A stretch of 40,072 nucleotides of DNA, taken from assembly GCA_023150565.1 (NCBI GenBank), contig JAKLKR010000020.1:1-40072 (forward strand), written 5' to 3'. Shown here in pieces: positions 1-9,195 of the stretch. A program made the position numbers and the translations under genes. Position 1 is the first letter of the stretch, and every line of letters starts with the position of its first letter. This DNA comes from Planctomycetota bacterium. GTDB lineage: Bacteria; Planctomycetota; UBA11346. Below the pieces are notes generated by a model. The model did no database searches. It saw only the letters and a program-made list of their open reading frames with translations, and had not been told where the DNA came from.

Positions 1-1582
1 GCACCGATTTCAGGCGGCGGTCCTGCTCGTTGTCGGCCAAGCGCGAGAAGATCACCGCCGCTTCGCGGTGGCGGCCGCCGTCGAGCAGCCGCTGGGCCTC
101 GACCTCCTGGTCGGTGCGGGTGGCAGCGGCGTCGATCTGGCGCAGGGGCGAACTGCAACGCTGGCAGGAGGAGGCGGCAGCGCGGTTGAGATGGCCGCAG
201 CGCGGGCAGGTGATCGCCTCGGTGGGGGCGTGGCGCGGATGGCGTTCGGATGGCGGCCTGCCCTCGGCCTCGGCATGGTCGGTGGCGGGGCGACGGGTGG
301 AGTTCGAGGTGGAGGTCGCGGCTGGCGCGCCGGCGGGCACCCGGAACTCGCCGCTGGTGCGGGTCGGCGCCGTCACCGGGACCGGCGGCGGCGCCGGCGG
401 CGCCGGCGGCGGGGTGTTGTGGCGGGGCTCGGGCGCCGGCGACACCACCGCCGGCTGGATCACCGGCAGGTTGTCGACCGGGGTCTTGTAGCGGCTCGAT
501 TTGGAGGAGAGGTTGGGGATGGTGTGCTCGCCCGAACGCAGCACCGCGCTGGGATCGAGCTGCTGCGCCAGCCCCAGCCAGGCCAGCCGGCAGGCCTCGG
601 CGTCGGGGAAGCGGTCGGCCGGATCCTTGGCCAGCATGCGCATGACGATCGCGCTGCATTCCGAGGGCAGGCTGGGATTGAGCTGGTGCGGCGGCGGCGG
701 GGTCAGCTCGCGCTGCCGGGTCATGATCTCGAACGACGACGCGCCGGTGAAGGGCTTGCTGCCGGTCAGCGCCAGGTAGGCGGTGACCCCCATCGCATAC
801 TGGTCGCTGCGATGGTCGATGCGGTGCCCCATGCACTGCTCGGGGCTCATGTAGGCGGGGGTGCCCATGGCCAGGCCGATGGCGGTGAGGTCGGTGGTGT
901 CCTGGCGTTCGCTGGTGCTCTTGGCGAGGCCGAAGTCCGCGATCTTGGGGATGGTGTCCTTGGTGATCAGGATGTTGTCGGGCTTGATGTCACGGTGGAC
1001 GATGTCGAGCCGGCCGACCAGCGCGAGACCCGACAGGCACTGCACCACCAGGGGCAGGAACTCGGGCAGCGGCACCACCATGCGCTCCGAGATCAGCTTG
1101 GCCAACGACGAGCCCTCGATGAACTCGTTGACCATGAACCACAGGCCTTCGTACTTCCCGAAGTCGTAGACCGCCACGATGTTGGCGTGGCTGACCCGGG
1201 CGATCGACTTGGCCTCGCGCTCGAAGCGTTTGATGAATTCGGTGTTGTCGCTCAGCGCCTTGTTGAGGATCTTGACCGCCACCACGCGGTCGAGGCTGAC
1301 CTGGCGGCCGCGATAGACGGTGCCCATGCCGCCCTGGCCGATCTTGGTCTCGAGCACGTAGCCGCCGAAGGTCTTGCCCAGGTGCGGATCGGCCTCGGCA
1401 GGCCCGGCGATGCGCACCGCCGCGCTGTCGCCCTCGCCCGCGGTGTCGGGCGAGATGCTGATCGGACGCACCCCGTGGTCGTCCCCCGGGCGGGCGGGCG
1501 AGCCACCGGCGAGCGCCGCGTCGAGGTCTGGCAGTTGCGGCAACTGCGCAGAGGGCGGATGGTTGTCGTCGTCGCTGGGCAT
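1..1582 (-). CDS. PknB-type Ser/Thr protein kinase with zinc ribbon (C-terminus beyond window)
   Basis: The frame is open from an ATG at 1582 to the window edge, 527 residues visible. The kinase domain has a glycine-rich loop GQGGMGTVY near residue 82, the ATP-binding Lys in VAVKIL (K104), the catalytic loop HRDIKPDN (D198), DFG (D216) and an activation-segment MSPEQ in place of the usual APE. It is followed by a proline-rich linker (about 395-415). A zinc ribbon CPRCGH...CQRC starts at C459, and then comes an Ala/Arg-rich helical stretch that could be the start of a TPR. The role is phosphorylation of Ser/Thr on unknown substrates. No transmembrane helix is visible in the part present, so a soluble kinase or one with a membrane/sensor part beyond the edge are both possible. 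The kinase assignment is firm; the substrate is unknown. It lies 93 nt downstream of trxB on the same strand. Confidence 0.95.
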   Translation of the reverse strand, partial: MPSDDDNHPPSAQLPQLPDLDAALAGGSPARPGDDHGVRPISISPDTAGEGDSAAVRIAGPAEADPHLGKTFGGYVLETKIGQGGMGTVYRGRQVSLDRVVAVKILNKALSDNTEFIKRFEREAKSIARVSHANIVAVYDFGKYEGLWFMVNEFIEGSSLAKLISERMVVPLPEFLPLVVQCLSGLALVGRLDIVHRDIKPDNILITKDTIPKIADFGLAKSTSERQDTTDLTAIGLAMGTPAYMSPEQCMGHRIDHRSDQYAMGVTAYLALTGSKPFTGASSFEIMTRQRELTPPPPHQLNPSLPSECSAIVMRMLAKDPADRFPDAEACRLAWLGLAQQLDPSAVLRSGEHTIPNLSSKSSRYKTPVDNLPVIQPAVVSPAPEPRHNTPPPAPPAPPPVPVTAPTRTSGEFRVPAGAPAATSTSNSTRRPATDHAEAEGRPPSERHPRHAPTEAITCPRCGHLNRAAASSCQRCSSPLRQIDAAATRTDQEVEAQRLLDGGRHREAAVIFSRLADNEQDRRLKSV

Positions 1583-1637
1583 GCGCTGGGGTGGGACGCG
1601 ATCCTAGATCCAGGCCCCTGGTGGAGCAAGGGCGGCC

Positions 1638-1657
1638 AGGGCGGGGGCTTCCGCCCT
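1638..1657. terminator. GC-rich hairpin between trxB and kinase
   Basis: Inverted repeat AGGGCGG-(6 nt)-CCGCCCT in the 93-nt gap between the trxB stop and the kinase start. It has no T-tract on either strand, so it could be a weak or Rho-assisted terminator or a processing site. Confidence 0.35.
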
Positions 1658-1675
1658 GTGACCTCGGGTGGAGCC

Positions 1676-2638
1676 CTAACCCAGGGCGGCGAGGTAGCGC
1701 TCCGCTTCCAGCGCCGCCATGCAACCCATGCCGGCAGCGGAGATCGCCTGGCGGTAGTGGTGGTCGCGCACATCGCCGGCGGCGAACAGGCCGGGCACCC
1801 CGGTCTGGCAGCCATGCTCCACGTCGATGTAACCATCGGAGTCCAGACGGACCCCGGCACCCGCCAGGAAGCCGGTGTTGGGCTGGTGGCCGATGGCCAT
1901 GAACACGCCCTTCACCTCCAGCCGGCGGGTGGCCTTGGTCACCGTGTCGACCAGGGTGACGGCCTCCAGCTTGTTCTTCGCATCGGTGTGGTAGCCGCCC
2001 AGGGTGGCATTCCACACCGGGCTGATCTTGGCGGTGGCGAGGGTGCGCTGGACCATGACCTTGGACGCGCGCAGCTGGTCGCGGCGATGGATCAGGAACA
2101 CCTGCGAGGCGAAACGGGTGAGGAACATCGCCTCCTCGCAGGCGGTGTCGCCGCCGCCCACCACCGCCACCGGCACGTTCTTGTAGAACGCCCCGTCGCA
2201 GGTGGCGCAGGCGGTGAGGCCATGCTTGCGCCCGGGACCATCGACGAAGAACTCCGCCTCGCCGGGCAGGCCGAGGTAGCGGGCGCTGGCGCCGGTGGCG
2301 ATGATCACCGCGCGATAGGGCTCGTCGGCGGTGGTGCCCTGGTAGAGGTCGTTGACGGTGAGCAGGAAGCCGCCGTCGACGCGCTTGAGCGCGGTCACCT
2401 CGCAGCCCTGGCGGATCTCGGTGCCGAAGCGCGCCGCCTGCTGCTCCATGCGCGTCATCAGCTCGGGACCCTGGATGCCCTCGGGGAAGCCGGGGAAGTT
2501 CTCGACCTCGGTGGTGGTGGTGAGCTGGCCGCCGGCCTGGCGCCCGGTGAACAGCACCGGCTGGAGGCTGGCGCGGGCGGCGTAGATGGCGGCGGTGTAG
2601 CCGGCGGGGCCGGAACCGATGATGGCGAGGTTGCGCAT
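1676..2638 (-). CDS. trxB: Thioredoxin-disulfide reductase
   Basis: 320 residues, the normal length for low-Mr TrxR. It is an FAD/NADPH flavoenzyme that passes electrons from NADPH to thioredoxin in the cytoplasm. The FAD-binding GSGPAG is at residues 8-13, the redox-active CATCDG has cysteines at 144 and 147, the NADPH-binding motif GGGDTACEEA is at 161-170, and the C-terminal FAD motif GLFAAGDVRD is followed by the conserved region with QAISAAGMGCMAA. The segment before CATC carries a short insertion (DGPGRKHG) compared with the usual VSYC-type spacing. No thioredoxin gene is nearby. It is transcribed alone or with the kinase downstream; the ATG is used because the FAD motif begins right after it. 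Confidence 0.96.
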   Translation of the reverse strand: MRNLAIIGSGPAGYTAAIYAARASLQPVLFTGRQAGGQLTTTTEVENFPGFPEGIQGPELMTRMEQQAARFGTEIRQGCEVTALKRVDGGFLLTVNDLYQGTTADEPYRAVIIATGASARYLGLPGEAEFFVDGPGRKHGLTACATCDGAFYKNVPVAVVGGGDTACEEAMFLTRFASQVFLIHRRDQLRASKVMVQRTLATAKISPVWNATLGGYHTDAKNKLEAVTLVDTVTKATRRLEVKGVFMAIGHQPNTGFLAGAGVRLDSDGYIDVEHGCQTGVPGLFAAGDVRDHHYRQAISAAGMGCMAALEAERYLAALG

Positions 2639-2700
2639 GGGCGCGGTTGTGGGTCGCGCCTGCCCGCTGGGAAGTGCGATGTGGGCAGCGCTAGACCCCG

Positions 2701-3687
2701 CTACACCACCATGTCGACCTGGGCCACCGCCCCCGCGCTGCCGTCCTCGCGCAGGTAGATGCCCAGGCGGCGGGTGTGGGCGAGGGCCTGGTTGGCGTCA
2801 TCGGTGTGGGTGAAGGCCGCCGCCGTGCTCGGCAGCAGGATCGCCCCCACCCCGGCAGCACCCAGGCTGGTGAGCCCCTTGGCGCCATCCCACAGCTGCA
2901 GGGTGCTCCAGGCGGCATCACCCTCGTCGATGGCGCCGTTGCCGTCCTGGTCGAGCTGCGCCAGTTCGGCGAAGCCCTGCCCGCTCTGCGGTCCGAACAG
3001 TTCGTCGCCACGGGTGATGCGCCCGTCGCCATCGCCATCCCGCACCAGGAAGGCGGCGCCCGCCTGCGGCCGGTGCACCGCCTCGTCGCGGCCATCCCCA
3101 TCAAGGTCGAGATCGACGGTCTCGGCGCTGAAGCGGATGCCGGCGCCCGCCAGGTCGAGCACCAGCGGATCCTGCACCGGGGCGTCGCCGACGCGCATCG
3201 AGAGCGACGATTCGCTGTGGAAATAGCGCTCCATCCGGTAATCGAACGAGAGCGCGATGCTGCGCCCGTCGCTGGTGGTCACGTTGCCGGCGGCATGCAG
3301 GGTGGTGGACTCCCATTCCTCGTAGCTGGCCTGCCGGGTGATCTCGGCCCCCCAGCCCAGCCGCGGCTGGGCCGGCGCCTGGCGCGCCTGCTGGGCGCGC
3401 TCGGCGACCGCCGCCACCTCGACGCCGGCGGAGCCGTCGAAGCGCAGGCGCAGATCCTGGCGCCTGGCGCCGAACAGCAGTTCGAGCAGGCGCAGGCGCA
3501 TCTCGTCGCGCGAGCTGAGCGAGAACTCGACGCTGTCGCCGCCAGCGCCCGCGGCAGAAGCGGCTGGGGCCGGCGGCGCGCGCCGCACCGGGGGCTCGAC
3601 GCGCACCTGCGCCGCAGTGCGCCCGAGGCTGCGCGCACCCTGCTCATGGCTGCTGGCGAAACCGAGGTCCGCATGGGTGAGGCGCAT
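2701..3687 (-). CDS. Protein with EF-hand-like Asp-rich loops (RTX-adhesin C-domain-like)
   Basis: 328 residues, with no recognised enzyme motif. The N-terminal 50 residues are Ala/Pro-rich and have no clear signal peptide. The middle contains DPLVLDLAGAGIRFSAETVD (173-192), a motif that recurs in large RTX-type adhesins. It is followed by three Asp-rich loops, DLDLDGDGRDE (192-202), DGDGDGRITRGDE (217-229) and DQDGNGAIDEGD (246-257), which look like calcium-binding EF-hand or dockerin-type loops. The family is seen as the C-terminal module of larger surface proteins and also as standalone hypothetical proteins. Calcium binding is inferred from the loops, and the cellular role is not known. 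It is divergent from the hemerythrin gene, with 76 nt between the starts. Confidence 0.75.
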   Translation of the reverse strand: MRLTHADLGFASSHEQGARSLGRTAAQVRVEPPVRRAPPAPAASAAGAGGDSVEFSLSSRDEMRLRLLELLFGARRQDLRLRFDGSAGVEVAAVAERAQQARQAPAQPRLGWGAEITRQASYEEWESTTLHAAGNVTTSDGRSIALSFDYRMERYFHSESSLSMRVGDAPVQDPLVLDLAGAGIRFSAETVDLDLDGDGRDEAVHRPQAGAAFLVRDGDGDGRITRGDELFGPQSGQGFAELAQLDQDGNGAIDEGDAAWSTLQLWDGAKGLTSLGAAGVGAILLPSTAAAFTHTDDANQALAHTRRLGIYLREDGSAGAVAQVDMVV

Positions 3688-3763
3688 GCCTCAAGAATCG
3701 GTCGCAGGGGGGACGGACTTGAGCACGGATTGCCTGCAGCGAGGGTGGCCGTACACCCCTCCC

Positions 3764-4159
3764 ATGAACACCATCGTCTGGGAAGACCGGTTCCTGATCA
3801 ACGACCCGGAGATCGATCGGCAGCACCAGGAGTTGATCAAGCTCGCCAACGTGGTGCTGGAGCTGAAAAGCATCGACAAGGACAGCCTGTCCATGGTGTT
3901 CAAGGGCCTGACCAAGTACACCCGCTTCCATTTCGCGCGCGAAGAGGAGTACATGCAGCAGCTCGGCTTCCCCGCCCTCGCCAGCCACCGCGTGCTGCAC
4001 CGCACCATCGTGGTGGAGATGGACCGTCTGCTGCACGAATCGACCACCATCACCGAGTTGCAGGAGCGTCTGCGCAACCTGCTCTATGGCTGGGTGCTCG
4101 ACCACATCGCCAGCCAGGACGCAGCGATCGCGCGCTTCGCCGTGGACCACCCGCGGTGA
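3764..4159 (+). CDS. Bacteriohemerythrin
   Basis: 131 residues, a single-domain O2-binding diiron four-helix bundle. All seven expected ligands are present with family spacing: H21, H56, E60 (HFAREE), H75, H79 (HRVLH), H114 and D119 (DHIASQD). It begins with the typical WEDRFLINDPEIDRQH motif. The ATG at 3764 is chosen because it places this motif at the N-terminus; longer upstream reading would be unrelated. Such proteins carry or sense oxygen in the cytoplasm. Its stop overlaps the GTG of the next gene (GTGA), so it is translationally coupled to two small membrane proteins, which may form a unit with it. Confidence 0.93.
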   Translation: MNTIVWEDRFLINDPEIDRQHQELIKLANVVLELKSIDKDSLSMVFKGLTKYTRFHFAREEEYMQQLGFPALASHRVLHRTIVVEMDRLLHESTTITELQERLRNLLYGWVLDHIASQDAAIARFAVDHPR

Positions 4160-4548
4160 ATCCGGCCCTGCGCACCCTGCTGATCATCCTCGCCCTGCTC
4201 GCCGCCGGCGCCGGGCTGGCGGGATTCGGCTGGTGGCGCTGGTCGCAGCAGGCCCCCTTCCTGCTCGCCCTCGACCACCACCGCCTCGACAGCGCGCTCA
4301 AGGACGCTGGACTGTCCCCGCGCTGGCAGCGCGACCAGCCCTGCGCGGGCATGCTGCTGCTGCTCGCCGGCGGCTTCGATCGCGAGGCCCTGCGCGTGGG
4401 CGCCGACACCATCCGCCGCGAAACCGCCGACCCGCGGGTGGCGCTGTCGTTGTGCGGCCCCGGGCTGGTGCTGGTGCGCCTGGGCGACCTGACCTGGACC
4501 TGCCCCCTGCCCACCCCCTTCCCCGCCGCCCCGCCCGAGACGCCATGA
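4156..4548 (+). CDS. Small membrane-anchored protein of unknown function
   Basis: 130 residues from a GTG that overlaps the hemerythrin stop codon (GTGA). One hydrophobic segment near the N-terminus (about residues 5-27, LRTLLIILALLAAGAGLAGF) is followed by WWRW, consistent with a single N-terminal anchor. The rest is probably on the far side of the membrane: a helical region with DHHRLDSALKDAG and a pair of cysteines in the last third, ending in a Pro-rich tail. I do not recognise a family. It ends in an ATGA overlap with the next gene, so these genes are co-translated. Confidence 0.7.
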   Translation: MNPALRTLLIILALLAAGAGLAGFGWWRWSQQAPFLLALDHHRLDSALKDAGLSPRWQRDQPCAGMLLLLAGGFDREALRVGADTIRRETADPRVALSLCGPGLVLVRLGDLTWTCPLPTPFPAAPPETP

Positions 4549-4943
4549 GCACCGACTTCATCGCCGAGACCGGCCGCGAACTGGCGCGCCACCGCCGCCA
4601 CGCCCGCCTCAACCACCACTGCGCCTTCTGGGTGCTGGCGCTGTCGATCAGCGCCAGCTTCGCCGCCGCGGTGCTGGTGGCGCTCGAGGTCAACCGCTAC
4701 GCGGTGGTGGCGGTGTCGGCCCTGCCCGGGGCCATGCTGGTGCTCAATTCGACCCTGCGCTTCGACCAGAAGGCGCAGTGGCATGCCCGCAAGGCCTACC
4801 TGATCGACGCCATCCTGCGCGCGGTGCGCTTCGAGGAGCTGCCGGTGGCCGAGGGCAGCCGGCAGCTGAGCGAGGTGCAGCAGCAGGCCGAGTCCACCTA
4901 TCCGGGCTTCGCCAACCTCGGCGGAGCGCGTTCCACCGGCTGA
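4545..4943 (+). CDS. Two-helix membrane protein, SLATT/DUF4231-like
   Basis: 132 residues starting at an ATG that overlaps the previous stop. Two adjacent hydrophobic helices (about 24-48 and 51-72) are preceded by an Arg/His-rich amphipathic helix (TGRELARHRRHARLNHH). They are followed by FDQKAQWHARKAYLIDAILRAV, a soluble helix. A short helix, TM hairpin, then an F..K..WH.RK helix is the layout of SLATT/DUF4231 proteins, which in other systems are predicted pore-forming effectors. That resemblance is by eye only. The stop codon TGA lies in the loop of a small stem-loop (4936-4951). Confidence 0.65.
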   Translation: MSTDFIAETGRELARHRRHARLNHHCAFWVLALSISASFAAAVLVALEVNRYAVVAVSALPGAMLVLNSTLRFDQKAQWHARKAYLIDAILRAVRFEELPVAEGSRQLSEVQQQAESTYPGFANLGGARSTG

Positions 4944-4951
4944 TCCGCCGG
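4929..4951 (+). other. Stem-loop copy 1 (CGTTCCAYCGGC-TGATCC-GCCG motif)
   Basis: CGTTCCACCGGCTGATCCGCCGG: stem CCGGC/GCCGG, loop TGATCC, overlapping the stop of the two-helix membrane protein gene. A near copy is at 7118-7142, where the closing pair changes from C-G to T-A, a compensatory change. Confidence 0.45.
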
Positions 4952-5015
4952 GCTTGGCGGTTGCGCCCCCTGGGCTGGCGGGCAGACTCCTCCGCTTCCC
5001 AGAGGACCCCCACCG

Positions 5016-6265
<1,250 letters not shown>

Positions 6266-6269
<4 letters not shown>

Positions 6270-7105
6270 GCAAGCCCGCCAAGTCCGCCCCCGCCGCCAA
6301 GCCCGCGCCGGCCGCACCCGCGCCGCCCGCCGCCGCGGCAGCCGAGAACCGCATCGCCAAGCGCTTCGCCGAGCTCAAGGCCGCTGGCAAGAAGGCCTTC
6401 ATCGCCTACCTGTGCGCCGGCGACCCCACCCTCGACGCCACCGTCGAGCTGGTGGTGCAGATGGCCGAGCAGACCGACCCCGAGCGCCGGGTCGACATCA
6501 TCGAGCTGGGCATCCCCTACAGCGACCCGATGGCCGACGGCGCCGCCAACCAGGCGGCGTGCGAGCGCGCGCTCGCCTCCGGCACCAGTGTCAAGGGCGT
6601 GCTCGACACCGTGCGCCGCATCCGCGAACGCAGCCAGGTGCCGATCCTGTTCTTCACCTACCTCAACCCGGTGCTGCGCTACGGCGCCGACAAGTTCGCC
6701 AAGGACGCGGTCGCGGCCGGCGCCGACGGCATCCTGCCGCTCGACCTGCCGCCCGAGGAAGGCCCCGAGTTCATCGAGACCATGCGCAAGGCCGGCCTCG
6801 CCAACGTCTGCCTGGCGGCGCCCACCAGCACCCCGGCGCGGCGCACCCTGCTGGCGCGCGAGAGCCGCGGCTTCCTCTACTACGTCTGCCGCCTGGGCGT
6901 CACCGGCGAGCGCGCCGAGCTGCCCAAGGACCTCGGCGCCCAGGTCAAGGCGCTCAAGGACGCCTGCGCCGCCCCGGTGTGCTCCATCGTCGGCAGCCAC
7001 CTGGTGCGCCTGATCGAGCGTCACGGCAAGGCCCGCGACCTGGCCAAGGTGGTCGCCCAGCGCGCCGGCGAACTCGCCGCCGCGGTGCACGCCATCAAGG
7101 CCTAG
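6266..7105 (+). CDS. trpA: Tryptophan synthase alpha chain
   Basis: 279 residues from a GTG overlapping the trpB stop. It cleaves indole-3-glycerol phosphate and channels indole to TrpB. The catalytic Glu and Asp are in [13 protein letters not shown], and the flexible loop [12 protein letters not shown] and GVTG loop are present. The first 28 residues are a low-complexity Ala/Pro/Lys tail not needed for the TIM-barrel core, which starts at [26 protein letters not shown]. Two core positions are less usual: YVCRLGVTG in place of the common VSxxGVTG, and CSIVGSHLV at the phosphate site. The barrel otherwise looks intact, so activity is expected. Confidence 0.96.
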
Positions 7106-7117
7106 CTGGACGCCGGA

Positions 7118-7142
7118 CGTTCCATCGGCTGATCCCGCCGAT
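7118..7142 (+). other. Stem-loop copy 2 (CGTTCCAYCGGC-TGATCC-GCCG motif)
   Basis: CGTTCCATCGGCTGATCCCGCCGAT: stem ATCGGC/GCCGAT, loop TGATCCC, 13 nt after the trpA stop and about 50 nt before the oxidoreductase gene. It is the partner of the copy at 4929-4951. Both are followed by CGCCCCCTG. Confidence 0.45.
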
Positions 7143-7194
7143 CGCCCCCTGTACGCGACCTAACTCTGGTTAGTCTGCGCACCTGGAGGCATCC

Positions 7195-8466
7195 ATGGTC
7201 CTGTCCCTCGTCGGCGTCGGCTGCGGCCACCGCACCCTCACCTACTGCGATCTCGCCGCCCGGCAGCCGCACCGCTACCGCGTGGTGGCCGGTGCCGACC
7301 CCGTCGCCTCGCGCCTCGACATGGTGCGCAAGGCCTCGCGCAATCCGCAGTTCCGCGGCTTCGCCAGCGACCGCGAGCTGTTCGCGGCCGGCAAGCTCGC
7401 CGATGTGGCGGTGATCGGCACCCAGGACGACTACCACGTCGAACCCTGCCTGCGCGCCATGGAGCTGGGCTACGACGTGCTGCTCGAGAAGCCCATCGCC
7501 CAGGACCCGCGCGAGGTGGTGCGCCTGCTCGCCGCCGCCGAACGCCTCGGACGCCGGGTGCTGGTGTGCCACGTGCTGCGCTACGCCCCGTTCTACGAGC
7601 AGGTGAAGGCCATCCTCGCCACCGGCGCGCTCGGCGAGCTGGCCAGCATCGACGCCCGCGAAGGGGTGGTGGCCTTCCACCAGGCCCACTCGTTCGTGCG
7701 CGGGCACTGGGCGGTGCGCGGGCGCAGCAACCCGATGATCGTGGCCAAGTGCTGCCACGACATGGACATCATCTCGTGGCTGGTGGACCGCCCCTGCCTG
7801 CGCATCGGCAGCTTCGGCAGCCTGGGCCATTTCAACGCCGCCAACGCCCCCGCCGGGGCCCCGCCGCGCTGCACCGACGGCTGCCCGGTGGCGTCAAGCT
7901 GCCCCTACAACGCCATGCTCTACGCCAGCAAGCACCGCGGCTACCTCAAGCACGTCTACGACCACGCCCTCGACGCCAGCGAGGACGACATCCGCGCCTG
8001 GCTGACCACCAGCCCGTGGGGCCGCTGCGCCTACCGCTGCGACAACGACGTGGTCGACCGCCAGGTGCTGGCGCTGGAGTTCGCCAGCGGGCTCACCGGC
8101 ACCTTCACCATGACCGCCTTCGACCACGGCCGCAACCTGACCATCTGCGGCACCAGGGCAGTGCTGCGCGGCGGCGATGCGGTCAAGGAGCTGTGTGGCC
8201 ACGACATCGTGGTCGAAGGCCTGCATGGCGGGCGCACCTACTACGACGTCGACCCCATGGCGGGCGGCTATGCCGGCCACGGCGGTGGCGATCCCGGACT
8301 GGTGCATGCCCTGGCCGACGAACTGGCCAAGCCGGATCCGCGCAGCATGCGCACCGGCCTGCACGCCTCGGTCGACAGCCACCTGATGGCCTTCGCCGCC
8401 GAGGAGTCGCGCCTGGCGGGCGGCGTCCCGGTCGACCTGGCCGAGTTCCGCAAGCGGCTGGCCTAG
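7195..8466 (+). CDS. Gfo/Idh/MocA family NAD(P)-dependent oxidoreductase
   Basis: 423 residues. The N-terminal Rossmann fold has GVGCGHRT at the nucleotide loop, TQDDYH, and the family signature EKP at 98-100. The C-terminal domain has KCCHDMDII (from K185), the usual catalytic Lys/His region. A cysteine cluster C226-C230-C236, CxxxCxxxxxC as in CTDGCPVASSC, followed by C278 and C282 in CAYRCDNDVVDRQ, suggests a structural metal site. This marks a subgroup within the family that acts on sugars or cyclitols; the substrate cannot be named. A strong SD, GGAGG at 7185-7189, is 5 nt from the ATG. The gene is monocistronic and convergent with the pilus operon. Confidence 0.92.
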   Translation: MVLSLVGVGCGHRTLTYCDLAARQPHRYRVVAGADPVASRLDMVRKASRNPQFRGFASDRELFAAGKLADVAVIGTQDDYHVEPCLRAMELGYDVLLEKPIAQDPREVVRLLAAAERLGRRVLVCHVLRYAPFYEQVKAILATGALGELASIDAREGVVAFHQAHSFVRGHWAVRGRSNPMIVAKCCHDMDIISWLVDRPCLRIGSFGSLGHFNAANAPAGAPPRCTDGCPVASSCPYNAMLYASKHRGYLKHVYDHALDASEDDIRAWLTTSPWGRCAYRCDNDVVDRQVLALEFASGLTGTFTMTAFDHGRNLTICGTRAVLRGGDAVKELCGHDIVVEGLHGGRTYYDVDPMAGGYAGHGGGDPGLVHALADELAKPDPRSMRTGLHASVDSHLMAFAAEESRLAGGVPVDLAEFRKRLA

Positions 8467-8467
8467 C

Positions 8468-8500
8468 GCCGGTACCGGCTGGTCAGGCTACTTCCTGACC
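8468..8500. terminator. Bidirectional hairpins between convergent genes
   Basis: A perfect 12-bp palindrome GCCGGTACCGGC (8468-8479) is followed at once by GGTCAGG-(6 nt)-CCTGACC (8481-8500), which covers the stop of the pilP-like gene. They lie between the convergent oxidoreductase and pilus genes, so they may terminate both. No T-tracts. Confidence 0.45.
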
Positions 8501-9195
8501 GGCTGCTGCTGCGGGGGCGCCACCGGCAGCGCCCGCGGCTGCCCGGGCGGCTTGCCGTCGCTCTTGGCCGGCTTGCCGGCCTCGGGCTTGGCCGGCTTGC
8601 TCTCGGCCTTTGCCGCCGGCTTGGCCGGCTTGCTCGCCGGAGCGGTGGCAGGAGCCGCGCTGCCGGTGCCGTCGCCGATCATGTGCCGGGTGACCCGGCC
8701 GCGGGCGTCGCGCCACAGCGCCACGGTGCCGTTCTCGATCCCCACCAGGGTCCAGGCTCCGACCTCGCCACCCACCGCCACCAGGCGGTCGGCGGCGCCC
8801 TCGCGCAGCACCAGCTGCTGGCTGCCGTCGGCGCGGGAGATCACCCCCAGGGCCTGGGGGGCGTCGCCGGCCCCTTGGCCCACCCGTGGCAGCGGCTTGG
8901 CCACCGGGGCGATGACCTCGACCGCCGGCTTGGCGGCGGTGGGCCTGGGCTTCTGGCTGAGAATATCAGCCTCAACAGTACGCACACCGAACGGGACGAA
9001 GGGATTGAGGTTGTTGACGTTGAACTGCTCGAAGGGGGCGATGCTGGGCACCGAGGCCTCCATCCGCCGCACCGCGTCGGCGCGGGTGCGCGGGGCGCCG
9101 GGATCGGTGACCGCATGCTCGCTCAGCACCAGCCACGACACCGCGGCAGCGCACAGCAGGAAGGCGGTGAGGAAGACCAGGTGGGAGAGGTTCAT
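8488..9195 (-). CDS. PilP-like type IV pilus assembly protein
   Basis: 235 residues from an ATG overlapping the upstream stop (ATGA). An N-terminal membrane anchor (about residues 5-25, LVFLTAFLLCAAAVSWLVL) is followed by a periplasmic linker. NNLNPFVPFG near residue 60 resembles the NPF motif of PilP/GspC-type proteins. A small beta domain (LGVISRADGSQQLVLREGAADRLVAVG) resembles the homology region that contacts the secretin. The last 60 residues are Lys/Ala/Pro-rich low complexity. The family call rests on layout and on its position after PilQ, PilM-N and PilO, not on strong similarity. It uses an anchor rather than the lipobox of classical PilP. Confidence 0.65.
   Translation of the reverse strand: MNLSHLVFLTAFLLCAAAVSWLVLSEHAVTDPGAPRTRADAVRRMEASVPSIAPFEQFNVNNLNPFVPFGVRTVEADILSQKPRPTAAKPAVEVIAPVAKPLPRVGQGAGDAPQALGVISRADGSQQLVLREGAADRLVAVGGEVGAWTLVGIENGTVALWRDARGRVTRHMIGDGTGSAAPATAPASKPAKPAAKAESKPAKPEAGKPAKSDGKPPGQPRALPVAPPQQQPVRK

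Noticed and set aside
68..2758. 896-residue plus-strand reading frame
   Set aside because: Antisense to the kinase and trxB, which have clear motifs; Gly/Ala/Arg-rich translation typical of a shadow in high-GC DNA.
3690..3763. Possible sigma-54 promoter before the hemerythrin gene
   Set aside because: The GC and TTGC boxes are too close together.
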